Position numbers and translations under genes: made by a program. A stretch of 64,000 nt of DNA from Anaerolineae bacterium (GTDB lineage Bacteria > Chloroflexota > Anaerolineae > Aggregatilineales > Phototrophicaceae): NCBI GenBank assembly GCA_022825675.1, contig JAJDWK010000094.1, positions 124,001-188,000 of the forward strand. Direction: 5' to 3'. The notes beneath the pieces were generated by a model. The model had not been told where the DNA came from and made no database searches. It saw nothing but the letters and a program-made list of their open reading frames with translations. This document shows positions 1-9,727 of this stretch, in pieces. Each line of letters begins with the position of its first letter. The first letter of the stretch is position 1.

Positions 1-26
1 GACGCCGCTGATGTATACTCACGGCG

Positions 27-1352
27 ATGCCGCTGCCGCTCGTTATCAGCGTTTATCAGCGAAGTTGGCGGCGACTGGGGAAACTGATGTCCCGCAATGC
101 CATCACAAATGCCATTCTCGTCATCAGCGCCATCCTGGTCTCGCTGATAGCATTGGAGGCGGCGCTGCGCCTGCTCGGCAGCGCTGATGCCGCAGGGCGT
201 TTCACTTTGCTGAACTATCACTTGGAGCCGGCTGAGCTGCCGATACACGAGCTGCGCGGGCATATCGACGGCTATATCGCCAACAAAGACCGGGCGGTTG
301 TGATATATGACAAAAACACGGGCTGGGCATTCCGTCCCGATTCACTGCGGCAGGCGGGCAGCTTCACGCTTAACAGCGCCGGTTTCCGCTCGCAGCGGGA
401 CTATGCCCAAAACCCGCCCGCCGATACCCTGCGCATCGCGCTCTTCGGCGATTCTTTCACCGCCGGCGATGATGTCAGCGACGAAGAAGTTTGGGGCTAT
501 TTGCTGGAGCGCAACTTACATGCCGCTGGCATCCGCGCCGAGGTGCTCAATTTCGGCGTTGGCGCCTATGGCATGGGGCAGGCATATCTGCGCTGGCAGC
601 ACCTGGGCAAAAGCTTCGCGCCCGATATCGTACTATTTGGCTTGCAGCCCGAGAATCTCAAGCGGAATGTGAATGTATTCCGTCAACTGCTGCATCGCAG
701 CGGTCCGCCATTTTCCAAACCGCGCTTCGCCTTGATAGACGATGAACTTCACTTGTTAAATGCGCCGACTATACCGCCCGAGCAGCTGCTGGATGTTTTC
801 GAGAATTTCGGCGAGCACCCGCTGGCACCCTATGAATACTATTATCAGAGCCGCTTTAGCGCGGCGCGCTGGTGGTCAGGCAGCCGCTTGCTGAGCCTCG
901 TCTTTGAAGCGCTGCGCGCGCATGATGAAGACCCCGGCGTCTACGCGGCGGGCAGCGAAGGCGGCGAGCTGGGCAAAGCGATAGTTGATGCTTTTGCGCA
1001 GGATGTTTTGGCAGCTGGTTCCGAGTTTGTTGTGTTGCATCTACCGCTGCAGCCTCATCTGACACGCTATTTCAGCGATCTGCCGCGCCCGCGCCCAATA
1101 TATGATTTCCTGCTCAAACACAGCCGCGCCGCCTATCACTACATCCCCTTTGAAGAATATCTTGATCCCAGCTATCTTGATGACGCCAATTGGAGCGCGA
1201 CCAAGCATTATGGACCGCCGCTGCATAGTGCGCTGGCGGATGTCGTCGCGGAGGAACTTGCCGCTTGCGTCAACAGTGGCGACTGCCGCTTGAAACGCTT
1301 CGCGGACCCCGCCGCCTTCATAAGCGCCGATGCCGCGCTCCCAGCGGGCTAG
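27..1352 (+). CDS. SGNH/GDSL-type hydrolase-like protein with N-terminal membrane anchor
   Basis: 441 aa ORF; N-terminal hydrophobic helix; 'IALFGDSFTAGDDVSDEEVWGYLLE' block I (GDS) and a later 'GVGAYGMGQAYLRW' segment typical of SGNH hydrolases. Start codon uncertain (ATG at 27 or 87). Confidence 0.7.
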   Translation: MPLPLVISVYQRSWRRLGKLMSRNAITNAILVISAILVSLIALEAALRLLGSADAAGRFTLLNYHLEPAELPIHELRGHIDGYIANKDRAVVIYDKNTGWAFRPDSLRQAGSFTLNSAGFRSQRDYAQNPPADTLRIALFGDSFTAGDDVSDEEVWGYLLERNLHAAGIRAEVLNFGVGAYGMGQAYLRWQHLGKSFAPDIVLFGLQPENLKRNVNVFRQLLHRSGPPFSKPRFALIDDELHLLNAPTIPPEQLLDVFENFGEHPLAPYEYYYQSRFSAARWWSGSRLLSLVFEALRAHDEDPGVYAAGSEGGELGKAIVDAFAQDVLAAGSEFVVLHLPLQPHLTRYFSDLPRPRPIYDFLLKHSRAAYHYIPFEEYLDPSYLDDANWSATKHYGPPLHSALADVVAEELAACVNSGDCRLKRFADPAAFISADAALPAG

Positions 1353-1450
1353 CGCCAATGCCCGCGGCAGCGGTATATGCGCATAGCCGCGCATAGCCTG
1401 CCGTGATAGAATCGCGGCGATGCCGAAGAAATAAGGAGTCGCCCCCAGAA

Positions 1451-4400
1451 ATGACTGACAAAGACTTTCTCTTCCGCGGCGGTGTTGAGGAGTTGGACCC
1501 GGCAGTCGCCGAGCTTATCCGCCACGAGACGGCGCGCCAGCAAGAAAAGCTGATACTAATCCCGTCAGAAAGTACTGTGCCCCATGCGGTGCGTTCGGCG
1601 CTTGGCTCGGCATTTCACAATCTGTATGCCGAGGGCTATCCGCTGGAGAGCACGCGCCGCCTGCGCCAAAGCGAGCTTCTCGATTATGCGGCGCGGCTGA
1701 GCGAATATCGGCGCAATGCCGACCAGCGCTATTACAAAGGCACAGAATATGTCAACATTTTGGAGTCGCTGGCGCGGCGGCGGGCGGCGGAAGTCTTCGC
1801 CGCGAATGGCATTGCGGCGGCGGACCTCTTTGTGAATGTGCAGCCGCTTTCTGGCGCGCCGGCAAATAATGCCGTGTACAGCGCCCTGCTGGAGCATGGC
1901 GATACGGTCATGGGCATGGACCTGATTATGGGCGGGCATTTGACGCATGGCAGCCCGGTCAATCGCAGCGGCATCAATTATAAAATCGTCAGCTACACGG
2001 TGGATGCGGAAAGCGAGCGCCTCGACTATGAGCAGATGATGGCGCTGGCGCTGGAGCACAAACCCAAGCTCATCATCGGCGGTTTTTCCAGCTATCCCTT
2101 CGCGGCGGACTGGGCGAAGTATCGCAAGATTGCCGATGCTGTCGGCGCGTATTTGCTGGCTGATGTCGCCCATGTGGCGGGTTTGATCGCCGCTGGCGTC
2201 TATCCCAACCCCGTCGGCATTGCCGATGTCGTCAGCTTCACCACGCACAAGACTTTGAATGGTCCGCGCGGCGCGGTGCTCATCACCCACCGCAAAGAGC
2301 TCGCGCGAAAGCTGGACCGCGCAGTTTTCCCCGGCGAACAGGGCGGTCCCCACATCAACGCGATGGCGGGGCTGGCAATCGCGCTTAAGCTGGCGACAAG
2401 CGAGCAATTCCACGAATTACATCGTCGCAGCCTCGTGAATACGCGCCGTCTGGCGGATAGGCTGGCGAGCCACGGCTTCCGCCTGCCTCACGGCGGCAGC
2501 GACACGCACCTCTTCCTGCTGGACTGCAAGTCGGTGCAGGGCGCTGATGGCAGCGCGCTCAGCGGTGATATGGCGGCGCGCATCCTCGACCTGGCGGGCA
2601 TTGTCGTCAACCGCCAGACTATCCCCGGTGACCGCTCGGCGCTGCGTCCCAGCGGCATCCGCCTGGGCGCGACTTGGCTGACACAGCGCGGCATCACGGA
2701 AGCCGATATCGACGAACTCGGCGACATCATCGCCGAGCTGCTGCGGGCTTGCCAGCCTTTCAGCTTGACCGGGCGCATCCGTCCGCTGCCGCGCGCCAAG
2801 ATTGACTTCGATATTTTGCGCAGCGCCCGTCAACGCGCGCGCCAGCTTAGCCGCAGGTTGGGCTGTGATACCGCCGCGCCTGCCGACGGCTATCCACATT
2901 TTTACGGCGCGGAAACGACCGACGAGGAAAGCTGCCTCGAAGTCAAAGTCAGCGGCGCGGCGGCGGGCGACTTCCTGCATGTCGTGACCACCAGCGATAT
3001 CGCGGCGCTGGCGGATGGCGAGCGCCAGCCGACCCGCTTGCTGGAGCGTGACGGCGCAGAAATGGCGAGCGGCACTGTCCAGCGGATTTCAATGGAGGCC
3101 TATCGCTTGATTCTTGCCGGGCGCGCGCAACGCGCAGTCGCCTGGCTGCGGGATTTGAGCGATGGCTTTGTACGCTTTGATGACAATGACATTCATGCCA
3201 AAGCGCCAGGACCAGTCGCGGTGACGGTGCTGGGCGCGGCGGAGCCGCCAATGTTGGCGGGCAGCGCCGGCTACGATCAGAAAGCATACGGCATCGGCAT
3301 GCACACGCCGCGGGCGCTGCCGCCATCGGCAGTGGATTTGCCCCGTTTCACCGCCGAAATCGCGGCGGTTGATATGCTGCGGGAGACGCCGCTGGGCAGC
3401 TTGCACCGCGAGCTGGGGGCGAAGCTGGCGCCATTCGCCGGCTACGAGATGCCGCTGTGGTACGCCTCGGTCAGCGCGGAACATGCCGCCGCGCGCGGGG
3501 ATGCCGGCATCTTCGATGTCGCGCACATGGGTGTCTTTGAAGTTGCCGGCGCGGGAGCGGCGCAATTCCTTGACATAGTCAGCAGCAACGATGTCAAGCG
3601 CCTGCGCATCGGCAGCTCCCACTACAGCTTTCTGCTGGATGTTGATGGCATGCCATTTGACGATCTATTGATTTACCGTTTGGCGGCGGAAAGTTTTCTG
3701 CTGGTTGTCAACGCCGCCAACAACGATGTGAACTGGGCATGGCTGAATGCCGTGAAAAACGGCGAAGTTATGATTGACGCGGCGCAGCCCAGCCGCCGCA
3801 TCGAAGGCGCGAACCGCTTCCGCCTGCGTGACTTGCGGGCAGCGCAATCAGGCGCGGAGCAGCGCGTCGATATCGCCTTGCAGGGACCAAAAAGCCGTGA
3901 GTATCTGCTGGCGCTGGGCGGCAGCGATGCCGATTTGGAGGCGCTGCGGCGGCTGCGCTGGGCGGGCGTGACGCGCCTGACGCTGGGCGGCTTCGACTTG
4001 ATTGTCTCCCGCACGGGTTACACTGGCGAGCGCGTCGCGTATGAGCTATTTGCGCATCCCGAGCGGGCGGCGGCGCTCTTCCGCGCGTTGGTGGATTTGG
4101 GCGCGACGCCTTGTGGCTTGGCGGCGCGCGACAGCCTGCGCACCGAAGCTGGCTTGCCGCTCTATGGTTTTGAGCTGGCGGGCGAGCTGGGCTTGAACCC
4201 GGCGGATGCCGGTTTCGGCGCTTATGTCAAGCTCTACAAGCCCTTTTTCATCGGCAAAGCGGCGTTCATCGCGCATGAAGCGCAGCGCAAACGCCAAATC
4301 AGCCGCTTCCGCCTGGACAATCGCGGCGCCCGTCCCGCGCATTATGGCGACCCGATTGTCAACTCCCGCGGGCGCGTGGTCGGCATCGTCACCAGCTGCA

Positions 4401-4594
4401 ACATCGATAGCGGGGGCGGGCAGACCGGGCAAGCGCTTCTGGACCGCGGCTGGCGCAAGCCGGGCACGGCGCTGGCAGTATTCGCCAGCGCCGCCCGCGC
4501 CAAGCCAATCGCCCCCGCCAAGTTGCGCCTGGGGGGGCGCGCCAAGCTGCCGGAGCCGCTGACGATTATTTCACGCTTCCCGCGGCGCAAGTGA
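1451..4594 (+). CDS. Fusion protein: serine hydroxymethyltransferase (N) + degenerate GcvT-like domain (middle) + aminomethyltransferase GcvT (C)
   Basis: ORF 1403..4594; likely ATG at 1451 after 'aaggag'-like 'ataaggagtcgcc'. SHMT: 'LIPSESTVPHAVRSALGSAFHNLYAEGYP', PLP-lysine block 'SFTTHKTLNGPRGAVLI'. GcvT: 'TPLGSLHRELGAKLAPFAGYEMPLWY...DVAHMGVFEV', 'SRTGYTGERVAYELFAHPE'. No stop or frameshift between domains. Confidence 0.92.
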   Translation: MTDKDFLFRGGVEELDPAVAELIRHETARQQEKLILIPSESTVPHAVRSALGSAFHNLYAEGYPLESTRRLRQSELLDYAARLSEYRRNADQRYYKGTEYVNILESLARRRAAEVFAANGIAAADLFVNVQPLSGAPANNAVYSALLEHGDTVMGMDLIMGGHLTHGSPVNRSGINYKIVSYTVDAESERLDYEQMMALALEHKPKLIIGGFSSYPFAADWAKYRKIADAVGAYLLADVAHVAGLIAAGVYPNPVGIADVVSFTTHKTLNGPRGAVLITHRKELARKLDRAVFPGEQGGPHINAMAGLAIALKLATSEQFHELHRRSLVNTRRLADRLASHGFRLPHGGSDTHLFLLDCKSVQGADGSALSGDMAARILDLAGIVVNRQTIPGDRSALRPSGIRLGATWLTQRGITEADIDELGDIIAELLRACQPFSLTGRIRPLPRAKIDFDILRSARQRARQLSRRLGCDTAAPADGYPHFYGAETTDEESCLEVKVSGAAAGDFLHVVTTSDIAALADGERQPTRLLERDGAEMASGTVQRISMEAYRLILAGRAQRAVAWLRDLSDGFVRFDDNDIHAKAPGPVAVTVLGAAEPPMLAGSAGYDQKAYGIGMHTPRALPPSAVDLPRFTAEIAAVDMLRETPLGSLHRELGAKLAPFAGYEMPLWYASVSAEHAAARGDAGIFDVAHMGVFEVAGAGAAQFLDIVSSNDVKRLRIGSSHYSFLLDVDGMPFDDLLIYRLAAESFLLVVNAANNDVNWAWLNAVKNGEVMIDAAQPSRRIEGANRFRLRDLRAAQSGAEQRVDIALQGPKSREYLLALGGSDADLEALRRLRWAGVTRLTLGGFDLIVSRTGYTGERVAYELFAHPERAAALFRALVDLGATPCGLAARDSLRTEAGLPLYGFELAGELGLNPADAGFGAYVKLYKPFFIGKAAFIAHEAQRKRQISRFRLDNRGARPAHYGDPIVNSRGRVVGIVTSCNIDSGGGQTGQALLDRGWRKPGTALAVFASAARAKPIAPAKLRLGGRAKLPEPLTIISRFPRRK

Positions 4595-4601
4595 GCGCAG
4601 C

Positions 4602-5702
4602 CTAACGCGAAGCCCGCCCCTTTTCGTTGCGTCCGAGGATTTCGGTGATGCGGTCGTGCTGCGCGAAGAGCACGATGGTATCACCGCCGCTGACCAGTAC
4701 CTGCCCGTCGGGATGCACATCGGGCAAGCTGCCATCCTGGCGATGCAGCAAGACGATATCGACCCCTTCAGTCTCCTGGATGCCATCGACCGTTGCGCCA
4801 TCCATGAAAGAGCCGGCGCGCACCACCAAACGGATCATGCTGTATTCCATGCCGGCGATATGCAGGTTCTGCGTGATTTCTGCTCCGACAGCCGCCCCGG
4901 CAAAAGCGGGCGCCGACAAATCGGAAGCGCTGAGAACCTCGACATTAAAGAAAGTCTCGATTTGCTGCGCCAGGCGGTCATCCCACATGCGCGTTACGAT
5001 GCGCACCGCCGGGTTCATATCGCGAATGCGCATGGTCGCTTCCAGGTTGATGTAATCGTCCGATGTGCAGACGATTACGGCGGAAGCGTGCTCCAGCTGC
5101 GCCTGCTCCAGCACATGTTCGTTGCGGGCGTCGCCAGCGATGAGGGGCACATCCAGGCTGTGCAGTCGTTCATGCGCATCGCTATCGATGTCGATGTCGA
5201 CAGCGACCGCTTCAAAGCCCATCTGCGCCAGGACGCGGGTGATGCGCATGCCGGTATGCCCGATGCCTACCACGATAATATGCCGCCGAAATGTTGATGC
5301 CACCGCCACCTCCCAGGCGCTGCGCCTTTGCTCACGATCGATGAATAGCCTCACGAAGTCCGCCGCGCCCCTGCCCAGCACATACACCGCCACCAGCGGC
5401 ATGACATACCAAAACACAATCAAATAAGGCTCGTCGGGCGCCTCTATCGCCGATTCCAACACCATCATCGCCAGCATGTAATAGGGCATGTCGATGAGCT
5501 TCAGCGCTGTGTTGTCGGACAGGGTGTTGTTCAGCTGCATATAGATGACGCCGCCCAGCAGAACCGCCAGGAAAAAGACCAGCAGCGGTTTGCGGAATTC
5601 ATGCAGGAGCGCGCGTGTATCATGCAGCCCGACGCGCAGCACGCGCAGATGGCGTCCGCGTTTTTTGGGCGGGACAACTTCAACATGTTGATTGACCGGC
5701 AC
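4602..5702 (-). CDS. TrkA/RCK-domain ion-channel-like protein (TM1-pore-TM2 + TrkA-N + TrkA-C)
   Basis: Two TM helices, then Rossmann 'HIIVVGIGHTGMRITRVLAQMGFEAVAVDID', then C-terminal TrkA-C-like domain. Confidence 0.8.
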   Translation of the reverse strand: MPVNQHVEVVPPKKRGRHLRVLRVGLHDTRALLHEFRKPLLVFFLAVLLGGVIYMQLNNTLSDNTALKLIDMPYYMLAMMVLESAIEAPDEPYLIVFWYVMPLVAVYVLGRGAADFVRLFIDREQRRSAWEVAVASTFRRHIIVVGIGHTGMRITRVLAQMGFEAVAVDIDIDSDAHERLHSLDVPLIAGDARNEHVLEQAQLEHASAVIVCTSDDYINLEATMRIRDMNPAVRIVTRMWDDRLAQQIETFFNVEVLSASDLSAPAFAGAAVGAEITQNLHIAGMEYSMIRLVVRAGSFMDGATVDGIQETEGVDIVLLHRQDGSLPDVHPDGQVLVSGGDTIVLFAQHDRITEILGRNEKGRASR

Positions 5703-5790
5703 AAATGTCTCCCCTGACAGCGACAGCGCAGCAGCAATTATAATGGTTATTGCTTTACTATTAAAAGGGAGTCAGCGGCGGCAAATTACC

Positions 5791-6714
5791 TCAGACGATG
5801 CCATTTTGCAGCAGATAAATCAGCAGCGTCAGCGTTAGCGGGCTCAACAAAGTTGTGGTCATGATGAGGTTGAGCGCGAGGTCTCTGTCGGTATCAAATT
5901 CATAAGCGAGAATTATCGTCAGCACCGCGGTTGGCATGCCCGCCTGCAAGATGAAGGCGGAGCGAGCGGCACCCTCCAAAGCGAAGAGCGCCGCAAAGCC
6001 AATCGCGACCGCCGGCGCCAGCAGCAGCCGAATCGCCGTCCCCGGGAAGAGCAGCCGCCAGCGATCGGGCTTGCGAAAGCCGCCGAGCTGCAAGCCCAGC
6101 AGGATGAGCATCATGGGGATAGAGGCGTCCGCCAGCAGGCGGGAGGCGCGCCCGAGCGCTGGCGGCAGCTCGTGGATGCCAGCGGCTTTTAAGGCAAAGG
6201 ACAGCGCCAGGGCATAAACCACCGGCGTGCGCAGCACATTTTGCAGCGACTGCAGCACCGAGGCTCTGCCGCTTGACGAGACATAAGGTCCCAGCGTCCA
6301 GGCGGCGGTCGAGCCAGCGATGTAGATGATGACCGCGTAGCCCAGCGCCTCGCCGCCAAAGGCGAAACTCACAATCGAAATGCCGAAGTTCGCGCCGTTA
6401 AAGACAAATGTAGAAACCAGCGCGGCAGCGAATTCTTTGGCATTCATCTTCTGCCGGCGCAGCAAAAAGAAAGACAGCGCGCCCACCGCGGCGAGCAGCG
6501 CCAGCGTGCCCAAATAGAGCCGGGCGAAATCCGCGCCGCTGATATCGCGGGTGAAGAGCGCGTCAAATGCCAGCGCCGGCGAAAAAACCACAAACATCAT
6601 GCGGGATATCGCGGCGGGCTCGATGCGGTAGCGGCGGCGCAGGATGACGCCGACAGCGGCGATCGCCAGCACGGGAATCATGTTGTCGACGAAGATGGTC
6701 AGCAGTTCGAGCAC
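5791..6714 (-). CDS. AEC family (auxin efflux carrier-like) transporter
   Basis: 307 aa polytopic membrane protein; 'FVFNGANFGISIVSFAFG', 'MILLGLQLGGF', 'QAGMPTAVLTIILAYEFDTDRDLA' typical of the AEC family. Confidence 0.8.
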   Translation of the reverse strand: MLELLTIFVDNMIPVLAIAAVGVILRRRYRIEPAAISRMMFVVFSPALAFDALFTRDISGADFARLYLGTLALLAAVGALSFFLLRRQKMNAKEFAAALVSTFVFNGANFGISIVSFAFGGEALGYAVIIYIAGSTAAWTLGPYVSSSGRASVLQSLQNVLRTPVVYALALSFALKAAGIHELPPALGRASRLLADASIPMMLILLGLQLGGFRKPDRWRLLFPGTAIRLLLAPAVAIGFAALFALEGAARSAFILQAGMPTAVLTIILAYEFDTDRDLALNLIMTTTLLSPLTLTLLIYLLQNGIV

Positions 6715-6810
6715 GGGAAAGTCAGCGGCAACTCAAACGATTGCGGGTGATTTAAGCGCCGATGATACTCTGGCGGGCGGTAAAGGTACAGGGTGCCGCC
6801 CGCTGGCAGC

Positions 6811-8298
6811 TTATCGCGGCAATGCCGGCGCGCAGCAGAGCACCAGCTCCTTCGCCGCTTTCACCTCGTCCAGGCGGCGCACGGGCGCGGTATGCGGCGC
6901 GTTGAGCAGCGTCTCCGGCTCGCGCAGCGCTTCCGCCGCAATCGCTTCCATGGCGGCGACGAAAGCGTCCAAATCTTCCTTGACCTCGGTTTCGGTCGGT
7001 TCAATCAGCAGCGCCTCGGGCACAATGAGCGGGAAATAGTTCGTCGGCGGGTGGAAGCCATAATCCATCAACCGCTTGGAAATATCAAGCGCGTGCACCG
7101 CGTCCGCGCCCTCGATATGCCCCTCCAGCACAAATTCATGCCCGCAATAGCGCGGATACGGCAGATGGTAGGTCGCCATCAGCCGCGCCCGCAGGTAATT
7201 GGCATTGAGCACGGCATAACGGGTAACATCGCGGATGCCGCTGTCGCCGTAGACGCGGATGTAGGCATAAGCGCGCAGGTGCATGCCGAAGTTGCCGTGA
7301 AAAGCTTTCAGCCGCCCGATGCTCTTCTCGGGCATGACAAAGCCGTAGAGCGGCGGCTCTTCCCCCTCTTCTTCCTCAACAATCTCAACGATGGGACCGG
7401 GCAGATACGGTGCCAGCCTGGCGTTGACGCCGACAGCGCCGCTGCCAGGTCCGCCGCCGCCATGAGGCGTGGAGAAGGTCTTGTGCAGGTTGTAGTGCAT
7501 AACATCAAAGCCGAGCGCGCCCGGTTTGACCACGCCCATCAAGGCGTTCATGTTGGCGCCATCCATGTACATCAAGCCGCCGGCGGCGTGCACCGCGTCA
7601 ATGACCTCGAGGATAGTGGATTCAAATAAGCCGAGCGTGCTGGGCACGGTAATCATCATGCCGGCGATGCGCTCGCGCAGGTCGCCCTCGCAGGCGGCGC
7701 GCAGCGCCTGCAAATCGACATTGCCCTGGCTGTCGGCGGGCAATTCATGCGCGTTTAAGCCCGCCATGGTGACGGTGGCGGGGTTGGTGCCGTGCGCGCT
7801 GTCCGGCACCAGGATGACATCACGCTGAGCATCGCCGCGGTCGAGGTGATACTGGCGGATCATCAAGATGCCGGCGAATTCGCCCTGGGCACCAGCCGCC
7901 GGGCTGAGGCTGACCGCCTTGAAGCCGCTAATTTCGCCCAGCCAGGTCTGCAATTCCCGCATCAAGTAGAGCGCGCCCTGGCAGCCGTCTTCATCGGTCA
8001 GCGGGTGCAGCTGGGCGAAGCCGGGCAGCCGCGCCGCGTCTTCGTTGATTTTCGGGTTGTATTTCATCGTGCAGGAGCCCAGCGGGTACAAACCCTGGTC
8101 GATGGAATAGTTGAGTTTGCTCAGCTTTACAAAATGGCGTACCACCTGCACTTCGCCGACTTCTGGCAGCGGCAGCGATTCTCGCAGCAGTTCCGCCGGC
8201 AGGGACGCGGCGGGCACATCGCATTCGGGCAGGTTGACGCCGATGCGCCCCGGGCTGCCGAGGTCGTAAATCAGCGGCTGCAGTTCTTCTGTCGCCAT
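6811..8298 (-). CDS. gcvPB: Glycine dehydrogenase (decarboxylating) subunit 2
   Basis: 'SCTMKYNPKINEDAARLPGFAQLHP', 'YNLHKTFSTPHGGGGPGSGAVGV' (PLP lysine). Preferred start ATG at 8298 (upstream AAGGAG); ORF extends to 8328. Confidence 0.95.
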   Translation of the reverse strand: MATEELQPLIYDLGSPGRIGVNLPECDVPAASLPAELLRESLPLPEVGEVQVVRHFVKLSKLNYSIDQGLYPLGSCTMKYNPKINEDAARLPGFAQLHPLTDEDGCQGALYLMRELQTWLGEISGFKAVSLSPAAGAQGEFAGILMIRQYHLDRGDAQRDVILVPDSAHGTNPATVTMAGLNAHELPADSQGNVDLQALRAACEGDLRERIAGMMITVPSTLGLFESTILEVIDAVHAAGGLMYMDGANMNALMGVVKPGALGFDVMHYNLHKTFSTPHGGGGPGSGAVGVNARLAPYLPGPIVEIVEEEEGEEPPLYGFVMPEKSIGRLKAFHGNFGMHLRAYAYIRVYGDSGIRDVTRYAVLNANYLRARLMATYHLPYPRYCGHEFVLEGHIEGADAVHALDISKRLMDYGFHPPTNYFPLIVPEALLIEPTETEVKEDLDAFVAAMEAIAAEALREPETLLNAPHTAPVRRLDEVKAAKELVLCCAPALPR

Positions 8299-8354
8299 CG
8301 GCGCTGTTCTCCTTTGCTCGCTCTCCATCCCATTTTAAGCGGATGAAGATGTCA

Positions 8355-9689
8355 TCATGCCAGCCCTGCCAGGGTGTCCGCCAGGCGGTCGATTTCTTCT
8401 TTGCTGTTCATCTCGGTAACGCAGAGCAGCATGTGATTTTGCAGGTGAAAATAATGCTGCCCCAGGTCATAGCCGCCGAGGATGCCTGCTTCCAGCAAGG
8501 CGGCGTTAATGTCCGCGATTGGGCGCGGGCATGCGACAGTAAATTCGTTGAAGAAGGCTTTGCTTTTGTCGACGCTGTAGCCATCGAGGCGGTCGATGCG
8601 CTCGGCGGCGTAATGGGCTTTGTGATAATTCAATTCGCCGACGCGCCGCAAGCCATTTTTGCCCATCAGCGCGAGATAGATGGAGGCAGCCAGCGCCATC
8701 AGCCCCTGGTTGGTGCAGATATTGCTGCTGGCGCGCTCGCGTTTGATGTCCTGCTCCCGCGGGCGCAGGGTCATGACATAGGCGCGTTTGCCATCGGCAT
8801 CCTGCGTTTCGCCGATGATGCGCCCGGCGATGCGCCTGACATGTTTTTTGCGCGTGGCGAAATAGCCGAGATACGGTCCGCCGAAGCCCAGGGGCACGCC
8901 CAGCGGCTGCGCCTCGCCCACGGCGATATCCGCGCCAAGCTCGCCCGGGCTCTTGAAGAGGGACAGCGCCATCGGGTTAGCGACGATGACCAGCAGCGCG
9001 CCCACTTGATGCGCGGCGGTCGCCAGCGTCGACAAGTCATCGATTTGCCCAAAAAAGTTCGGATATTGCACGGCAATCATGGCGGTATTGTCGTCCAGCA
9101 TTTCGATGAGGTCGACAATTTCGCCGCGGCCGCGGTCGCCGATGATGCGGATATCGCGCCCTTGGTGGTAAGTGCGCACTACTTCTCGATATTGCGGGTG
9201 GATCGCGTGGCTGAGGATGACTTTTTTGCGCCGGTGCCGCGACGCTTCCAGCGCCACAGTGACGGCTTCCGCCAGGCTGGTGGCACCGTCATAATGGCTG
9301 GCGTTGGCGGCGTCCATGCCCGTCAGCGCGCACATCATGCTTTGATATTCGTAAGTCGCCTGCAAGGTCCCTTGCGATATCTCGGGCTGATAGGGCGTGT
9401 AGGCGGTGTAGAATTCGCCGCGCAGCAGGATATGGTTCACGACCGAAGGGATGAAATGGTGATAGGCGCCAGCGCCGCGAAAGATGGCGAAATCGCCGCC
9501 GTGGTCATTCGCCTCGCTTATCGCCAGCATTTCGCTGGCGGCTTGCATTTCGCTCATGGGTGGCGGCAAATCCAGCGCGGGGAAGCGATGCGATGCTGGC
9601 ACCGCGTCAAAAAGCGCGTCAATAGAAGGTACGCCAATCGCCGCCAGCATTTGACGGGTATCGGCTTCGGTATGTGGGATGTAGCTCAC
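8355..9689 (-). CDS. gcvPA: Glycine dehydrogenase (decarboxylating) subunit 1
   Basis: 'SYIPHTEADTRQMLAAIGV', 'YTAYTPYQPEISQGTLQATYEYQSMMCALTGMDAANASHYDGATSLAEA'. Preferred GTG start at 9689 with upstream GAGG; ORF extends to 9743. Confidence 0.95.
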   Translation of the reverse strand: MSYIPHTEADTRQMLAAIGVPSIDALFDAVPASHRFPALDLPPPMSEMQAASEMLAISEANDHGGDFAIFRGAGAYHHFIPSVVNHILLRGEFYTAYTPYQPEISQGTLQATYEYQSMMCALTGMDAANASHYDGATSLAEAVTVALEASRHRRKKVILSHAIHPQYREVVRTYHQGRDIRIIGDRGRGEIVDLIEMLDDNTAMIAVQYPNFFGQIDDLSTLATAAHQVGALLVIVANPMALSLFKSPGELGADIAVGEAQPLGVPLGFGGPYLGYFATRKKHVRRIAGRIIGETQDADGKRAYVMTLRPREQDIKRERASSNICTNQGLMALAASIYLALMGKNGLRRVGELNYHKAHYAAERIDRLDGYSVDKSKAFFNEFTVACPRPIADINAALLEAGILGGYDLGQHYFHLQNHMLLCVTEMNSKEEIDRLADTLAGLA

Positions 9690-9727
9690 GGTTCTGTTTC
9701 CTCGCGGGAGTTCAGCAGCGGCTAAAG

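Noticed and set aside
8343-9725. 460 aa plus-strand ORF antisense to gcvPA
   Set aside because: Antisense shadow of a confidently identified gene.
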